Of a stretch of DNA of 64,000 nt, positions 34,569 to 45,368 are shown one piece after another. Made by a program: the position numbers and the translations under genes. The number at the start of each line of letters is the position of its first letter. Position 1 is the first letter of the stretch. A model generated the notes under the pieces. That model was not told the DNA's origin, ran no database searches, and was given only the letters and a program-made list of their open reading frames with translations. Origin of the DNA: Narthecium ossifragum (Eukaryota; Streptophyta; Magnoliopsida; Dioscoreales; Nartheciaceae); assembly GCA_963920575.1 (NCBI GenBank), contig OY986970.1, positions 19,661,274 through 19,725,273 of the forward strand. Direction: 5' to 3'.

Positions 34569-35773
34569 TGTTAGAACAAAAATTATGACCGTTGACCGGG
34601 ATTGTAATCAAGGTCAAAATTCTATTTCCACATTCGAAGAATCAGGAAATTGTGGTTTTAGTTCTACTCCTTCGAATGATCGAATCAGAGGTGTTGAAGT
34701 GTACAAAGAAGATATTTTGTGGTTGGTGGTAGAGTTGATGGAAATGGAAAATGAGAATAATGGAAAATGGGAAATGGAGATGGAAAATGGAAAATGGGAA
34801 TAATGGAAAATAAAAAATGGGAAATTATGTTAAATCTACTCCTATTTTCGGTAGATCTACTCATAGAAATAAAGAATTATGATAGCACTACTCTTAGGAA
34901 ATGAAGGACGTTGCAGGAATTTAAAGGAAGGAAAATGCAGGAATTTAAAGGAAGGAAAATGCTTCATTGCTGAATTTAAAAGGCTACATTGCTAATAAAT
35001 ATAAAAAGACAATATGAAGATAAAAAGCAGTTTTGCTTTGATGGCGGGGGGCCTTTTTTCTTCTTCCTCTTGGCTATTTATAGGGCTTCTGGTAACTGAT
35101 TTGGAAACTGTCAGGAAACCACTATTCAGTTGCTGCAACTGTTGCTTTAAAAGTGGAAACCACCAAAACTGCATAACTGGTCTAAAACTGTTCTGAAACC
35201 GCCACTAAACAACGCCTCCTGTCTTCCGCTGTATTTTTGCTGATGATAACCTTGGAATCTGGCAAAACTTTGAACATAAAAGTTGTAGATCTTCAAATTA
35301 GCTTTCCAACGGTACCAGAAACGTCTAATTTGGACATCGGATGAGAAAGTTATGACCAAAATACTTAGACTGCACTAATGACCGATTAGGAAAATGGGCG
35401 ATAGAAATCTAGACGTTTTGAGATTTGGATTTTATCGTCCATTTTGGATGGTGACTTCATCGTCCATTTTGGACGATAGAAAATCTGGTCGATAGATTTT
35501 GGGCATTTGGTCTTATTTACCAGTTTGCCACTAAATCCTTTGACCATTAATTTGATACATCAAATGACCGAATTTGGAGATGACGTCAACAACAAAGTTG
35601 TAGATCTTTTCGTCCTCTTTCCAATGGTTCAAGAATCGTCCAATTTGGATACTTGATGTAAAAGTTATGGTCAAAATACTTCAGTTGTGTCAAAACTGAA
35701 GTATTTATTGGCTGATTGGCAATATTTACGAAATTGCCATTGATCGCCCAAATGGCTATATTTATATCTAACA
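34569..35773 (-). repeat. 3' LTR of the non-autonomous element
   Basis: Nearly identical to 38649-39829. The 24-bp length difference equals an extra tandem copy of a 24-bp unit (GCAGGAATTTAAAGGAAGGAAAAT type) at about 34914-34962. Confidence 0.9.
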
Positions 35774-35786
35774 TTTTGCCCCCCCG
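35774..35786 (-). other. Polypurine tract
   Basis: Minus strand GGGGGGGCAAAA directly precedes the LTR start TGTTAG. Confidence 0.75.
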
Positions 35787-35849
35787 GTCTTTATGAAAAT
35801 ATTCATATTTTTGTAAAGACCTTATTCTGTTGGCCAATTTGGGTGATTT

Positions 35850-36660
35850 TGTCGGCCATATGAACGATTTTGTCGGTCAATTGAGTCGTCCATAAAACAT
35901 ATTTTATTAGCCATTCAATTAATCATTTTGTCGACCATATGCTATTATTGGTCGATTATTTGTATAAGTTCCTGGTTGATCAACCTTTTTTAAGCATTGG
36001 TCGATGACCAATTCTTGATCGCTCAGTTTTGGCCGATGACCAATTTTCTGTCGAAGTGAAGAATGGCTTAATCGACCAATGAGTAATGTTGGGCATTTGA
36101 ATAAAGCTGAGCGATGGTCTTCATTGGGCGATAAGTAAGGTTGGTCAATGAGTAATGTTGGGTGAGGAACAAGGCTGGCCGATGATGCTCGTCGTCGATA
36201 GGCGACGAAGAAAGCTGAGCGATGAGCTTCGATGGTCGATGAAGAAAACTATGTGATGAGCAAATCTAGACGATGAGCAAGAAAAGTGAGCGAGGAGCTT
36301 CTACGGGCGATGAAGGATGGCCGATAGAAAAAACGGCCGATGAGAAGTTTGGCCGATAAGCAAACTTTGGCCGATAAGCAAAGTTGGGATGGTGAGTATG
36401 GTTGGTCGATGAAGAAAGGTTGATCGATAGAGAAAGGCTGGGCGATGAAGAATCTGATCGATGAGCGATGGTCGCTCAGCAGTGGACGATGAGCGTTGAG
36501 CGATAAGTGATCGCCACTGATCTGAGCGATGAGCAATAGTCATCGATCGATGGACGATGGGTTTATCTTCTCCTGCTGGACGATGGCAATTGTCGTCAAC
36601 CTATGGACGATGAGTGATGAGAGATGATCGTCGGACAACGGCGATGATGGTCGTCGTCAA
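35850..36660 (-). repeat. Array of CGATGAGC / GGTCGATG words
   Basis: Dozens of short related words (CGATGAGC, GGCCGATAAGC, GGTCGATGA) at irregular spacing occupy this interior segment. The same vocabulary, as CGGCCAAAAGCTTATCG, occurs in the LTR at 6060-6270. Confidence 0.7.
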
Positions 36661-37571
36661 CCCATGGACAATGGGTGAAGCTTTATTTCCTTTCTTTCCG
36701 CGATGGACGACGAGGCGTCGTCGTCAACCCATGGACGATGGGTGATCAGTGATGATGCTCTGTTTTCCTTGCCAATCGGCCGGTTGTCATCTTCCCAATC
36801 GATGTGACCCTTGAGGCTGAGGATCCACTGGATCGCAGGTCGTCCCATGGCCAACCGAGTGAGCACGGCGTCGGAGACATACTTGCTCTATTTGTTCTCC
36901 AATGGCCATGGGTTGCCGTCATCCCATCCGATGGGATCCTTGAGGTCGAGGATGGCATTAATGACGAGGACCTGGGCTTGCTTGAGGCATGCCGTTGCCT
37001 GAGGAGCTAAGCTCGGGAGTTTAGGGGCGCTGGGAAAAATGAAGCAGCTTACCCATCATTCCGCCGCTGCCGTCGTCGGATGGATTTCCTCTCCGCCGTT
37101 TGCCGTCCGATGGATTTCTTTTCCGCCCTTGCCGTTGTCCCATGGCCAGCCGAGTGAAGATTGGTCGGAGACGGAAGTGATGACCCTCGCATTGCTCTGT
37201 TTTCCCCCAATCGTCGTTGTAGACGGCCAGGAGGATGACTGGGATGATAGAGCAGGGGCGATGCGGCGAAATGTTCTGTTTTCCACAGTGAAGGATGCTC
37301 TACTTTCCTCTAATCGCCGTTGTAGACGGCCAGGAAGATGGCCGGGATGAGAGAGCAGGGGAGGCGAGGCGAAGTGCGGCGAGAGACGACGGTCTGCGAG
37401 CGCCGCTTGGGAGGCGATCTAGGTTCTCTCTCTGCCGTTGTTCCATACCACGTCGGAGACGGAGGTGATGACTCCGACGTTGCTCTGTTTTCCCCTCAAC
37501 GGCCATAGGTTGCCGTCATCCCATCCTTGAGGTCGAGGATGACCAGGTCGGAAACAGAGGTGAGCCCGGCG

Positions 37572-38591
37572 TTACTGAAGTCGGTGGTAATGAGGTCGTG
37601 GTCTCCCGTCGCCTTGACCGGAATCGATTGCTTCACCGGCCATGTCTTGGATTTTGTCCTCTTCAGTGTTATGGCACTGCCTGCGGCCATCATAGAGGAA
37701 AGATGGGTTCGCCGTTGAAGGAGTTCTTGAGGTTGTCGAAGGAATCTTCCCACGCCGTGGAGGTAGAAAATGAAACCGCCGGAGTTGGTGACGACGACGT
37801 TTGAGATTGCAGAAGATGAAGGTGTTGAAGGTGGCGGCGCAAACGTGGGAAAGATGGGTTCCAAGGCTCCGAAGTGGAGGATCTCTGTCTTGAACCGCTC
37901 GAACCACCTCAAACTGCTTGAAACTGCTGCAGTTTTCACATCGTGCATGATCTCCCTTTGAGATCCCTAGCTTGAATCGCTGGAACCGTCTAGAACTGTT
38001 ATGAACTGCTGCGGTTTTCACAACGTGTGCACGATCTCCTCTTGACATTCCTGTTTTGAACCGCTTGAACCACCCTAAACTGCTGCGCAGAGGCAGCGAA
38101 TGGTGAGGTGTCCTCCCTGATGACGCCGCCGGCAACAGATCTCCAAGAAGAAGATGGCTGGCCGTCTCCGGCGTGTAGACGCTGATCAGGAGGCCATTGT
38201 CGGATTTCTCCATAAATGCTCGGCGTGTAGATTTTGTCCCTTCTTCTTTGACAGCTTTTTGTTCAACCATCACCATATCTTGTTCAATTATATTGAACAT
38301 TTTAAAATTAGCACTTGATGAATTTTTATTATCAGCCATAACTGTAATATTTTCTGGCTGATTCGGTTCCACTATATCATCACTTTCTTTTGTAGATGAA
38401 AAATTCCTTACCAATAAAGTGAAACTGCCTTGATTCTGCATGAAAGATGGCATAGTGACCTTGATCTTCTTGCTGCTGGAACCTTCACGTGAGGACATAC
38501 TCCATCTAAGAAAATTTTCTTGGAAAACATCATCTGCATGGTCACTTCCTTCAGCTTTCAAAATAACAATTCTGGAAATGTTATCTCTCAT
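37572..38591 (-). CDS. Unrecognised ORF of the non-autonomous LTR element
   Basis: A 339-codon frame starts 35 bp inside the primer-binding site, where gag would begin. The first ~160 residues (MRDNISRIVILKAEGSDHAD..., SSREGSSSKKIKVTMPSFM) look like real protein. The rest runs through GC-rich sequence whose other frame (37496-37948) gives a better-looking peptide containing LTSVSDLVILDLKDGMTA. No zinc knuckle or other known domain is visible. It could be a diverged gag or captured sequence. Within 36840-37560, segments with GAGGTCGAGGATG, GTCGGAGACGGA and TTGTAGACGGCCAGGA recur, so the interior is modular. Confidence 0.3.
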   Translation of the reverse strand: MRDNISRIVILKAEGSDHADDVFQENFLRWSMSSREGSSSKKIKVTMPSFMQNQGSFTLLVRNFSSTKESDDIVEPNQPENITVMADNKNSSSANFKMFNIIEQDMVMVEQKAVKEEGTKSTRRAFMEKSDNGLLISVYTPETASHLLLGDLLPAASSGRTPHHSLPLRSSLGWFKRFKTGMSRGDRAHVVKTAAVHNSSRRFQRFKLGISKGDHARCENCSSFKQFEVVRAVQDRDPPLRSLGTHLSHVCAATFNTFIFCNLKRRRHQLRRFHFLPPRRGKIPSTTSRTPSTANPSFLYDGRRQCHNTEEDKIQDMAGEAIDSGQGDGRPRPHYHRLQ

Positions 38592-38625
38592 TTTGTCCCT
38601 TCTTCTTTGACAGCTTCAACACAAT

Positions 38626-38643
38626 GCCCCACCGGGCGTGCCA
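38626..38643 (-). other. Primer-binding site
   Basis: On the minus strand TGGCACGCCCGGTGGGGC follows the LTR end after TTTTT. It begins with the TGG expected opposite a tRNA 3' CCA. I do not assign the tRNA. Confidence 0.65.
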
Positions 38644-38648
38644 AAAAA

Positions 38649-39829
38649 TGTTAGAACAGAAATTATGACCGTTGACCGGGACTGTAATCAAGGTCAAAAT
38701 TCTATTTCCACATTCGAAGAATCAGGAAATTGTGGTTTTAGTTCTACTCCTTCGAATGATCGAATCAGTGGTGTTGAAGTGTACAAAGAAGATATTTTGT
38801 GGTTGGTGGTGGAGTTGATGGAAATGGAAAATGGGAATAATGGAAAATGGGAAATGGAGATGGAAAATGGAAAGTGGGAATAATGGAAAATGGAAAATGG
38901 GAAATTATGTTAAATCTACTCCTATTTTCGGTAGATCTACTCCTAGAAATAAAGAATTATGATAGCACTATTCCTAGGAAATGAAGGACGTTGCAGGAAT
39001 TTAAAGGAAGGAAAATGCTTCATTGCTGAATTTAAAAGGCTACATTGCTAATAAATATAAAAGAGTACATAAAAGATAAAAAACAGTTTTGCTTTGATGG
39101 CGGGGGCCCTTTTTTCTTCTTCCTCTTGGCTATTTATAGGGCTTCTGGTAACTGATTTGAAAACTGTCAGGAAACCACTCTGCAGTTGCTGCAACTATTG
39201 CTTTGAAAGTGGAAACAACAAAAACTGCATAACTGGTCTAAAACTGCTCTGGAACCGCCACTAAATAACGCCTCCTGTCTTCCACTGTATTTTTGCCGAT
39301 GATAACCTTGGAATCTGGCAAAACTCTGAACATCAAAGTTGTAGATCTTCAAATTAGCTTTCCAACGGTACAAGAAACGTCCAATTTGGACATCGGATGA
39401 GAAAGTTATGACCAAAATACTTAGACTGCACTAATGGCCGATTAGGAAAATGGGCGATAGAAATCTGGACGATTTGAGATTTGGATTTTATGGTCCATTT
39501 TGGACGATGACTTCATCGTCCATTTTGGACGATAGAAAATCTGGTCGATAGATTTTGGGCATTTGGTCTTATTTACCAGTTTGCCACTAAACCCTTTGAC
39601 CATTAATTTGATACATCAAATGACCGAATTTGGAGATAACGTCAACAACAAAGTTGTAGATCTTTTCGTCCTCTTTCTAATGGTTCAAGAATCGTCCAAT
39701 TTAGATACTTGATGTAAAAGTTATGGTCAAAATACTTCAGTTGTGTCAAAACTGAAGTATTTATTGGCTGATTGGCAATATTTACGAAATTGCCATTGAT
39801 CGCCCAAATGGCTATATTTATATCTAACA
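38649..39829 (-). repeat. 5' LTR of the non-autonomous element
   Basis: Direct repeat of 34569-35773 with scattered substitutions and a single copy of the 24-bp unit. Confidence 0.9.
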
Positions 39830-40018
39830 CTTACTTTTTATCGAACTTTCTTTCGTTCAAATACCAAACACTATTTTCATTTTATATCGTGTGATTTTTC
39901 TCTCGACTTTTCTGCAACAAAAACGTTCCTAATTATTTAAATAACTTAAAAAAAAGAATTAGTTTGATCAGTTCTCCTATTGGATACCAGGTGGCTTATA
40001 CACAATCCATTTCCATAA

Positions 40019-40309
40019 TCTATTAAATAAGATAAGCCACGTGGAAGGGAGTAGTTGATGAGTGGTTATTGAGTGGTTAAGAGAGAGAGATAGAGGAGGG
40101 GGTGGTGGCTACTCGTGTGTAGTCATCCTTATCTGAGGCTATGGTTATAAGTGAAACTTTTGTTGTCCTATATGACGGGAGAATGTCCTAGGTGGAGCCT
40201 ATATGGTATGATAATCCTAGGTTGAGGGGTTTTAGTGGGAGGGAGTTATTGGGTAGTTATTAGGATGGGATTGGTGATTACTCTGCCATGTGGCAGGGGG
40301 CACAACTAG
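40019..40309 (+). mobile_element. Mini-Helitron
   Basis: 5' A^TCTATTAAATAAG at 40019; 3' hairpin CTGCCATGTGGCAG (40283-40296), 9 nt, CTAG (40306-40309), then T. Length 291 bp and non-coding. The next bases, TCTATTATATAAAAC from 40310, again look like a Helitron 5' end. Confidence 0.6.
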
Positions 40310-40397
40310 TCTATTATATAAAACAAGGTTTTATGACATGATATATGACTCATATGCCACGTCATAACCAAATGATAGTGATTAAATAAAGAGACTA

Positions 40398-42245
40398 ACG
40401 GCACGTTTGGTTCGCATAAGGAATGGGGGACGGAATGGGAATGGGATTAAGAATGGGAATGTGATTAGGAATGGGCTATTACCAAAGTCATTTTGTGATA
40501 TCGGGATTAGGAATAGGAATGAAGCGTTACCGTGTTTGGTATATAAATAGAAGCCTGAGAATGGAATAGGAATAAAGTACAAATGACTAAAATAGCCTTG
40601 GTATTTAATAAGATGGTGGGGAACCATATGCTTACTATTCCATTCCACATATTGTTATTGATGGTTCAAATGAGCTCCATCTCATTACAACTCTCAGAAC
40701 AAAAAATTATAGCAGTGCAATAAATATACCTTTTAGCGTGAGAAACATATGCCTTCTCTTGTTATGTTGTTTTCTTTCTCAATTTGAGTCCTACCTTATC
40801 CGCAAAATGTTTGGCAAATTCCATTAGCTTGTATTTTTCCTCCCACTAAAAACTAGCTTGTTTGGAAGCTACCTGGTGAGAACCATGGCATACTAAAGAA
40901 TGACTTGTTTCCCTTTGTTGTAGAACCCCATGCGCACAAGCTTGCTCTATACGTGCATGCTTATTAAGTGGGTCTTACGCATTAAAGAAAACGCTGCCAA
41001 CTTGAGTGGATTTATCAGTTGGGCACAAGCAGAACCTTCTTTCTTAGATTCTCAGTTTGTATATAGTTTGTGGTCGATCCGTTCTGTTTCTACTTCATTT
41101 ATTAATGTGATCTGCCCTGTTTCGTTTAGAAGAAGCAAATCACATAGAAAGAAGCGTAATGCAACCTCGATATCCTAGTGAAATCATTGTGGGTAAGGGA
41201 TAACATGATCTTAATTAGAGTTAGTTGGCAAAGTAAACATCAAAAATATAATGGGTCCAAAAATTGGAGGGAAAAAAAGATAGCAACATGAGCTGCCAAC
41301 GTGAAGGGGAGGATCAAAGATAATATCCAGATGCCCAATACCTCGCATAGTACTGTGACAGGTAAACCTCTGTAGCCAAGGCGAAGCCACATGCATTCTT
41401 CAAATTTTCAACAGCTTGCATGACGCAGAGCCGGCAGTCACTGACGCTAAGGTCACCAATACATTGCGTGTACCCTTGCACTATGCCGGAGCTTCTAACT
41501 CTGAACCCGACGGCACTCTGTAGGTCGTCGAGCACGTCATCCCTCCGGGAGAAGAACTCGCCGTCGTCCGTGGTGCTCGAGTTGCAAATTTTGTAGACCT
41601 GAGCCGTGTCGAGCCGCACCAAGAAGTTGTCAATGTTGTACCTCACGAAGCATCCGTCGAGTTGCAACGAGGCCGAGAATGACTGGGTGCATACAAAGCC
41701 TAGTTGGCTCAGAGCGTACTGGACGCACTAGGAGCAGGCTGGGATGCTCAAGTCATTGCGGCACTGGTAGAGGGCGTAGGCGGCCGAGCCTGGAGGCGAG
41801 GAGGAGTCGTTGCCGGCTGCGAAGCTATTGTAGGATGCTTGGGAGGAGGAGAGAGATCAGGAGAGAGGACGCCGGAGGAGTAGAGAAACAAGGGAGGAGA
41901 AGAGGGACGGGGAGGGAGAAGAAGAAGAGGGGAAGAGGAAACACCATACCTCCGCCGATGACCTCCAATAGCTCGGGATCGAGAGCAGCACGACAGGCGT
42001 GGGCTTCGAAATAGGTTTCATCGACAGAGAGAATCACGCGGTAGATAGGGTTTCACAGGGAGAGAGAACGCGCGGAAGAGAGGGATCACAGGGAGAGAGA
42101 TCGCAATCAAGGGTAGATTAGTAATTATATTCCCTAATCTCTCGATTGTCCGGAACGGAATGAGCCAGTCCGAGGTATGAGATGAGATTGGGCTATTCCC
42201 AAGTTGTCATTCCTGACGTTAAGTGCCAACCAAACAATGGAATGA
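40398..42245. mobile_element. TIR-type element enclosing a gene fragment
   Basis: The left end GCACGTTTGGTTCGCATAAG is followed by GGAATGGG repeats. The right side carries, inverted, TGTTTGGTTGGCACTTAACG followed by GGAATGACAACTTGGGAAT. Orientation and GGAAT-rich subterminal sequence fit a pair of diverged terminal repeats. Between them lies the PDLP pseudogene. Target duplication not found, so the outer limits are approximate. Confidence 0.45.
41314..41840 (-). pseudogene. Plasmodesmata-located protein (PDLP)-like, two DUF26 domains
   Basis: Minus-strand translation from about 41840 gives ASYNSFAAGNDSSS... and then a first Gnk2/DUF26 cysteine motif C-X8-C-X2-C (CRNDLSIPAC...C) interrupted by an in-frame TAG near 41730. 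LQLDGCFVRYNID closes domain 1. Domain 2 follows with FFSRRDDVLDDLQSAVGFRV, CIGDLSVSDCRLC (C-X8-C-X2-C) and NACGFALATEVYLSQYYARY. The Cys normally found in the final xCYxRYW element is Tyr. The frame ends at ASGYYL, just where a PDLP would continue into its membrane segment; that part and the signal peptide are missing. PDLPs are membrane proteins at plasmodesmata that regulate callose and cell-to-cell traffic. With a stop, a lost Cys and missing ends, this copy cannot work. Confidence 0.8.
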
Positions 42246-42249
42246 GATT

Positions 42250-43620
42250 TGACCCAGGAATTGACCATTTCATTCCCAACCTTTTTACCCAACTAAGCAT
42301 GCCGGAAGGGTGTCTGGATACCCATGCCAGTGCTCACATAATCTATTATATAAAATTCACTGCATTGTATCATGCACTTGAGAGTGCCCGATCGAAGTTA
42401 TTCTGATGATATCGGGCTATCAGATAAACCCAAGTAGAATAACGAATTCGGTTATTTCTTTGACATGTAAGCCAGGAGATCGCGCTTGTGTCCTTCCGAC
42501 CTCGCCTGCGACCCCGAAACCCCTAAGATCGCGATTGCCCTCCTCCGTTCTCGCCTGGGACTGAGATCGTGTCGATCAAGCCAATAGCCACTGTTCGACC
42601 TTGCCGCCGGGACGCCGATTTTCTTCGATTAAGGTTTGGCTTTCCCCGGCGCTGTCGTGCGTGTGAGTCCCTCACCGCATCCGCTCACCATCTTGTGATC
42701 AAGTTTCTTTATTCCCGGTTGTTTTGTATGTTTTTTTGTACTTCTTTTCTTGCGGAAGTTTCGATTAGAGATCTTGGGATCATCGTTTGAATTTGCGATC
42801 ATGTTTTTTAGTTAGCCCGGTTGGATCCTGCTCTTTTTTTCTTCGAGTACCCAAAAAGGCATAGTCATTGGATGATATGCACATCTTCTCTTCCTAAATT
42901 TATGAAAGCAATTTTCGGCTGGTTTTGATGCATATATTCTCTTCGTAGCTTGGTATTTTAGGGCATCAACTTCCATGTTTTATTGGATTCTACATCTAAG
43001 ATTAGTCTGAAATTTATTATCTTTTAAATGAAACCAATAACTAAGCAAAGGGGCAAAAGTGGTGGATTTTTGTCATTAGTTGATGATAGAGATCTTTCTA
43101 CACTTTTTCTTCACATGTTGTGACAACCTACTAATAACAGATGCATTCAGGGGAAGAAGAATAAAGTCCATATTGGTAGCAATTGAACTAGACTTCACAT
43201 ATTTGATGAGCTGGGATCTCAGTATCCATATTAGTTTGTTGTTCTCACCTTGCGTTAGACTCTAAATATAGTTCATTCCCAACGATTCATTTCTTCCCCT
43301 AGAAGTCTCTTTTGCAGGATTGTGGCACTGCAGCAATCTCGAAGAACAAACTTAGTTGGTCAAAGAAAAGGTTATCATTCTGGCAATGTGACACTGCAGA
43401 AATCTCGAATAGCAGACAATGAGTGCATATTCTCTGTATGCAAAAGAAAATTCCTTCTGGCAAAATAAATACTTGTGAACATTGTTACATTAGACAGTAC
43501 AGAGGTTTGGTTGAACTGTGAAAGAGAAGCCTGCAAAGGAATTAGAGACATATCGCATCAAGAACTGTGAAAGAGAAGCCTTTGGGGCATGCTTGCATAA
43601 AATTAGCAGAAGCTAGCTGA
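42250..43620. other. Intergenic, no gene recognised
   Basis: A Helitron-like 5' end (A^TCTATTATATAAAATTC) is at 42342. A GC-rich stretch (42470-42680) has leader-like character but no long ORF. At 43320-43590 short related words (GGCACTGCAGCAATCTCGAA, GACACTGCAGAAATCTCGAA; GTGAAAGAGAAGCCT twice) repeat. Confidence 0.4.
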
Positions 43621-43629
43621 TCGTTCCCA

Positions 43630-44962
43630 AAATGTGTTGTTAAAACACAGTAAATTTCAATCAAAATATAATCTTTATACAATCACTATCCTATAGAGTA
43701 GGCTTGTGATGAAGTACGGAGTTGATTCATTTGGAAAACGTTGGAAACCGAAATTAATTCTCGAAACTTGAATCCTAAGTGGAGTAATCAAAGGTGGGTT
43801 AAATTATTTAAAAATTACCTAAGAAAACAAGTGAAGTGATCGGGATTTGAACCAAATTAAGAATTACCTAGAGATTACTCAATCCACCCTAACTTGACCT
43901 TTAATCTTCTCTAATTATCCTCTTATTCTCTTCTCTCAACATTATAGATCATATGACTATAAGCTCAATGGATCCCTAAAATAAAGTTTAAGTTCCCAAC
44001 AGCATAATCCATCTTTGTTTAGCATAATTTTTTTTTGACCTTACGATTATCTTAAATTATTTTACTCCTAATGGACATGGTATGACTTATCTTTACATAG
44101 CATAGATTATCTCAAAGGCAAACAAAAATCACATAAAAAAACATCTCACAAATTCATCCAAACAATCACAGAAAGTTTGCATTACTAGAAAGTTCTTCAA
44201 GGGAGCTCTGCTTTTTCAAATTTCTAATCAATAAAATCGTATTTATGAGATCATATTGAGAAGAAGTTTACAAGAATCAATAAAAGAAAGATCAAAGATT
44301 ACACTAGGGTTTCATGAGATCCCTAAGTATAAGAATTAACCACTCATTTTTTGGGAAAGATCCATAAGTGTTGGGAAGGAAGCCATTGATCTCCGCGGAA
44401 ATGCCACCGTCTTCAAAATCCTAGTCTTCTCCTCTAAAATTGGTCCAAAGATGATGATTTTTTGTTGGAATAACCACTTTAGATAGCAGAGACCTTTAAT
44501 CATAGATTTAGGAATCGTAACTGGAGCTAAACTCCAATTTTTCAAATTTTGGTAATTATGACGTCAGCGGACCAATCGATCGGGCTCAAAATCGATCCAT
44601 CAGTCTGGATTGATTACTTGGTCGGTTGACTGCCACGTCATTAATTGATTTCTTCAGCTTTTTAAAATTTTAGGTTCCATAGATCTAGCTTCACTTCAGT
44701 CCTCATTCATCTCCCAAAATGTCAGGATTTTTCGATTTTTCAATGAGTTCTGATGATTTATTTCCAAACAGTCGACGAAGTAGTCTTTTTACAGAAATTA
44801 GTGATTTTTGGCCGAATTTCTTGTATTTCTTCTCAAATCCTACTTAGACCTCAAATTAAATAATAAGATATCCAATACAACTACTTTTGACCTAATAAAG
44901 ATAATTTAAGGGGTTTAATTATGCATAATACGTGACTTGTCACTGGTATCATAAATATGACA
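43630..44962 (-). mobile_element. Long-LTR remnant, copy 2
   Basis: Homologous to 32826-33915, sharing the ATTACTCAATCC, ATTATAGATCATATGACTATA and AGGGAGCTCTGCTTTT regions. It contains AATCGATCGGG and AAAATCGATCC words at 44570-44605, about 350 bp from its inferred start. Ends approximate. Confidence 0.5.
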
Positions 44963-45368
44963 TGTTTGGAGGGAACATAGAGGTAGATGTTTTGGAGTGT
45001 TAGGAAGGCTGCATTTGAATGACATATAGTGTCGTGCCATGACCCGCGAAAGCCCAACAGGGCCGGGGACGCGAATCGGAACCTAACTAACTGCGGGAAA
45101 ATATGGCGAGGGTTCCCTCTAGTCTACTGGTTTCCCTAAGCATTCATTCAACACCCTTAATTAACAAATCTAGAATTAATAGAAACCTCAAACTTAAAGA
45201 TTACAGATCCAAAGTGCAAGTCTACAAAACCTTGAAGAGGGGAAAATCAGGTACAAACACTTATACATTCCCGTAGGAGGCTAACTATACAAGGTTCGGA
45301 AAACAGAAAATCACCACTCCTCAAACTCCGTCAAGCGCCGCAGCACTGCCAACAAACTGCCCGGTAAG

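Larger units (their letters stand above)
34569..39829 (-). mobile_element. Complete non-autonomous LTR retrotransposon
   Basis: Two LTRs, 34569-35773 (1205 bp) and 38649-39829 (1181 bp), have TGTTAG...CTAACA ends and are flanked by a perfect 5-bp duplication CTTAC (34564-34568 and 39830-39834). The primer-binding site lies next to the right LTR and the polypurine tract next to the left LTR, so the element is in minus orientation. The 2875-bp interior has no reverse transcriptase, integrase or protease, so it must depend on another element. The LTR ends and polypurine tract resemble the 5769-8891 LTR. Confidence 0.93.

Noticed and set aside
37496..37948. Captured host gene in the non-autonomous LTR element
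   Set aside because: The peptide looks plausible, but no family was recognised and the segment is repeated inside the element; left as unrecognised interior.
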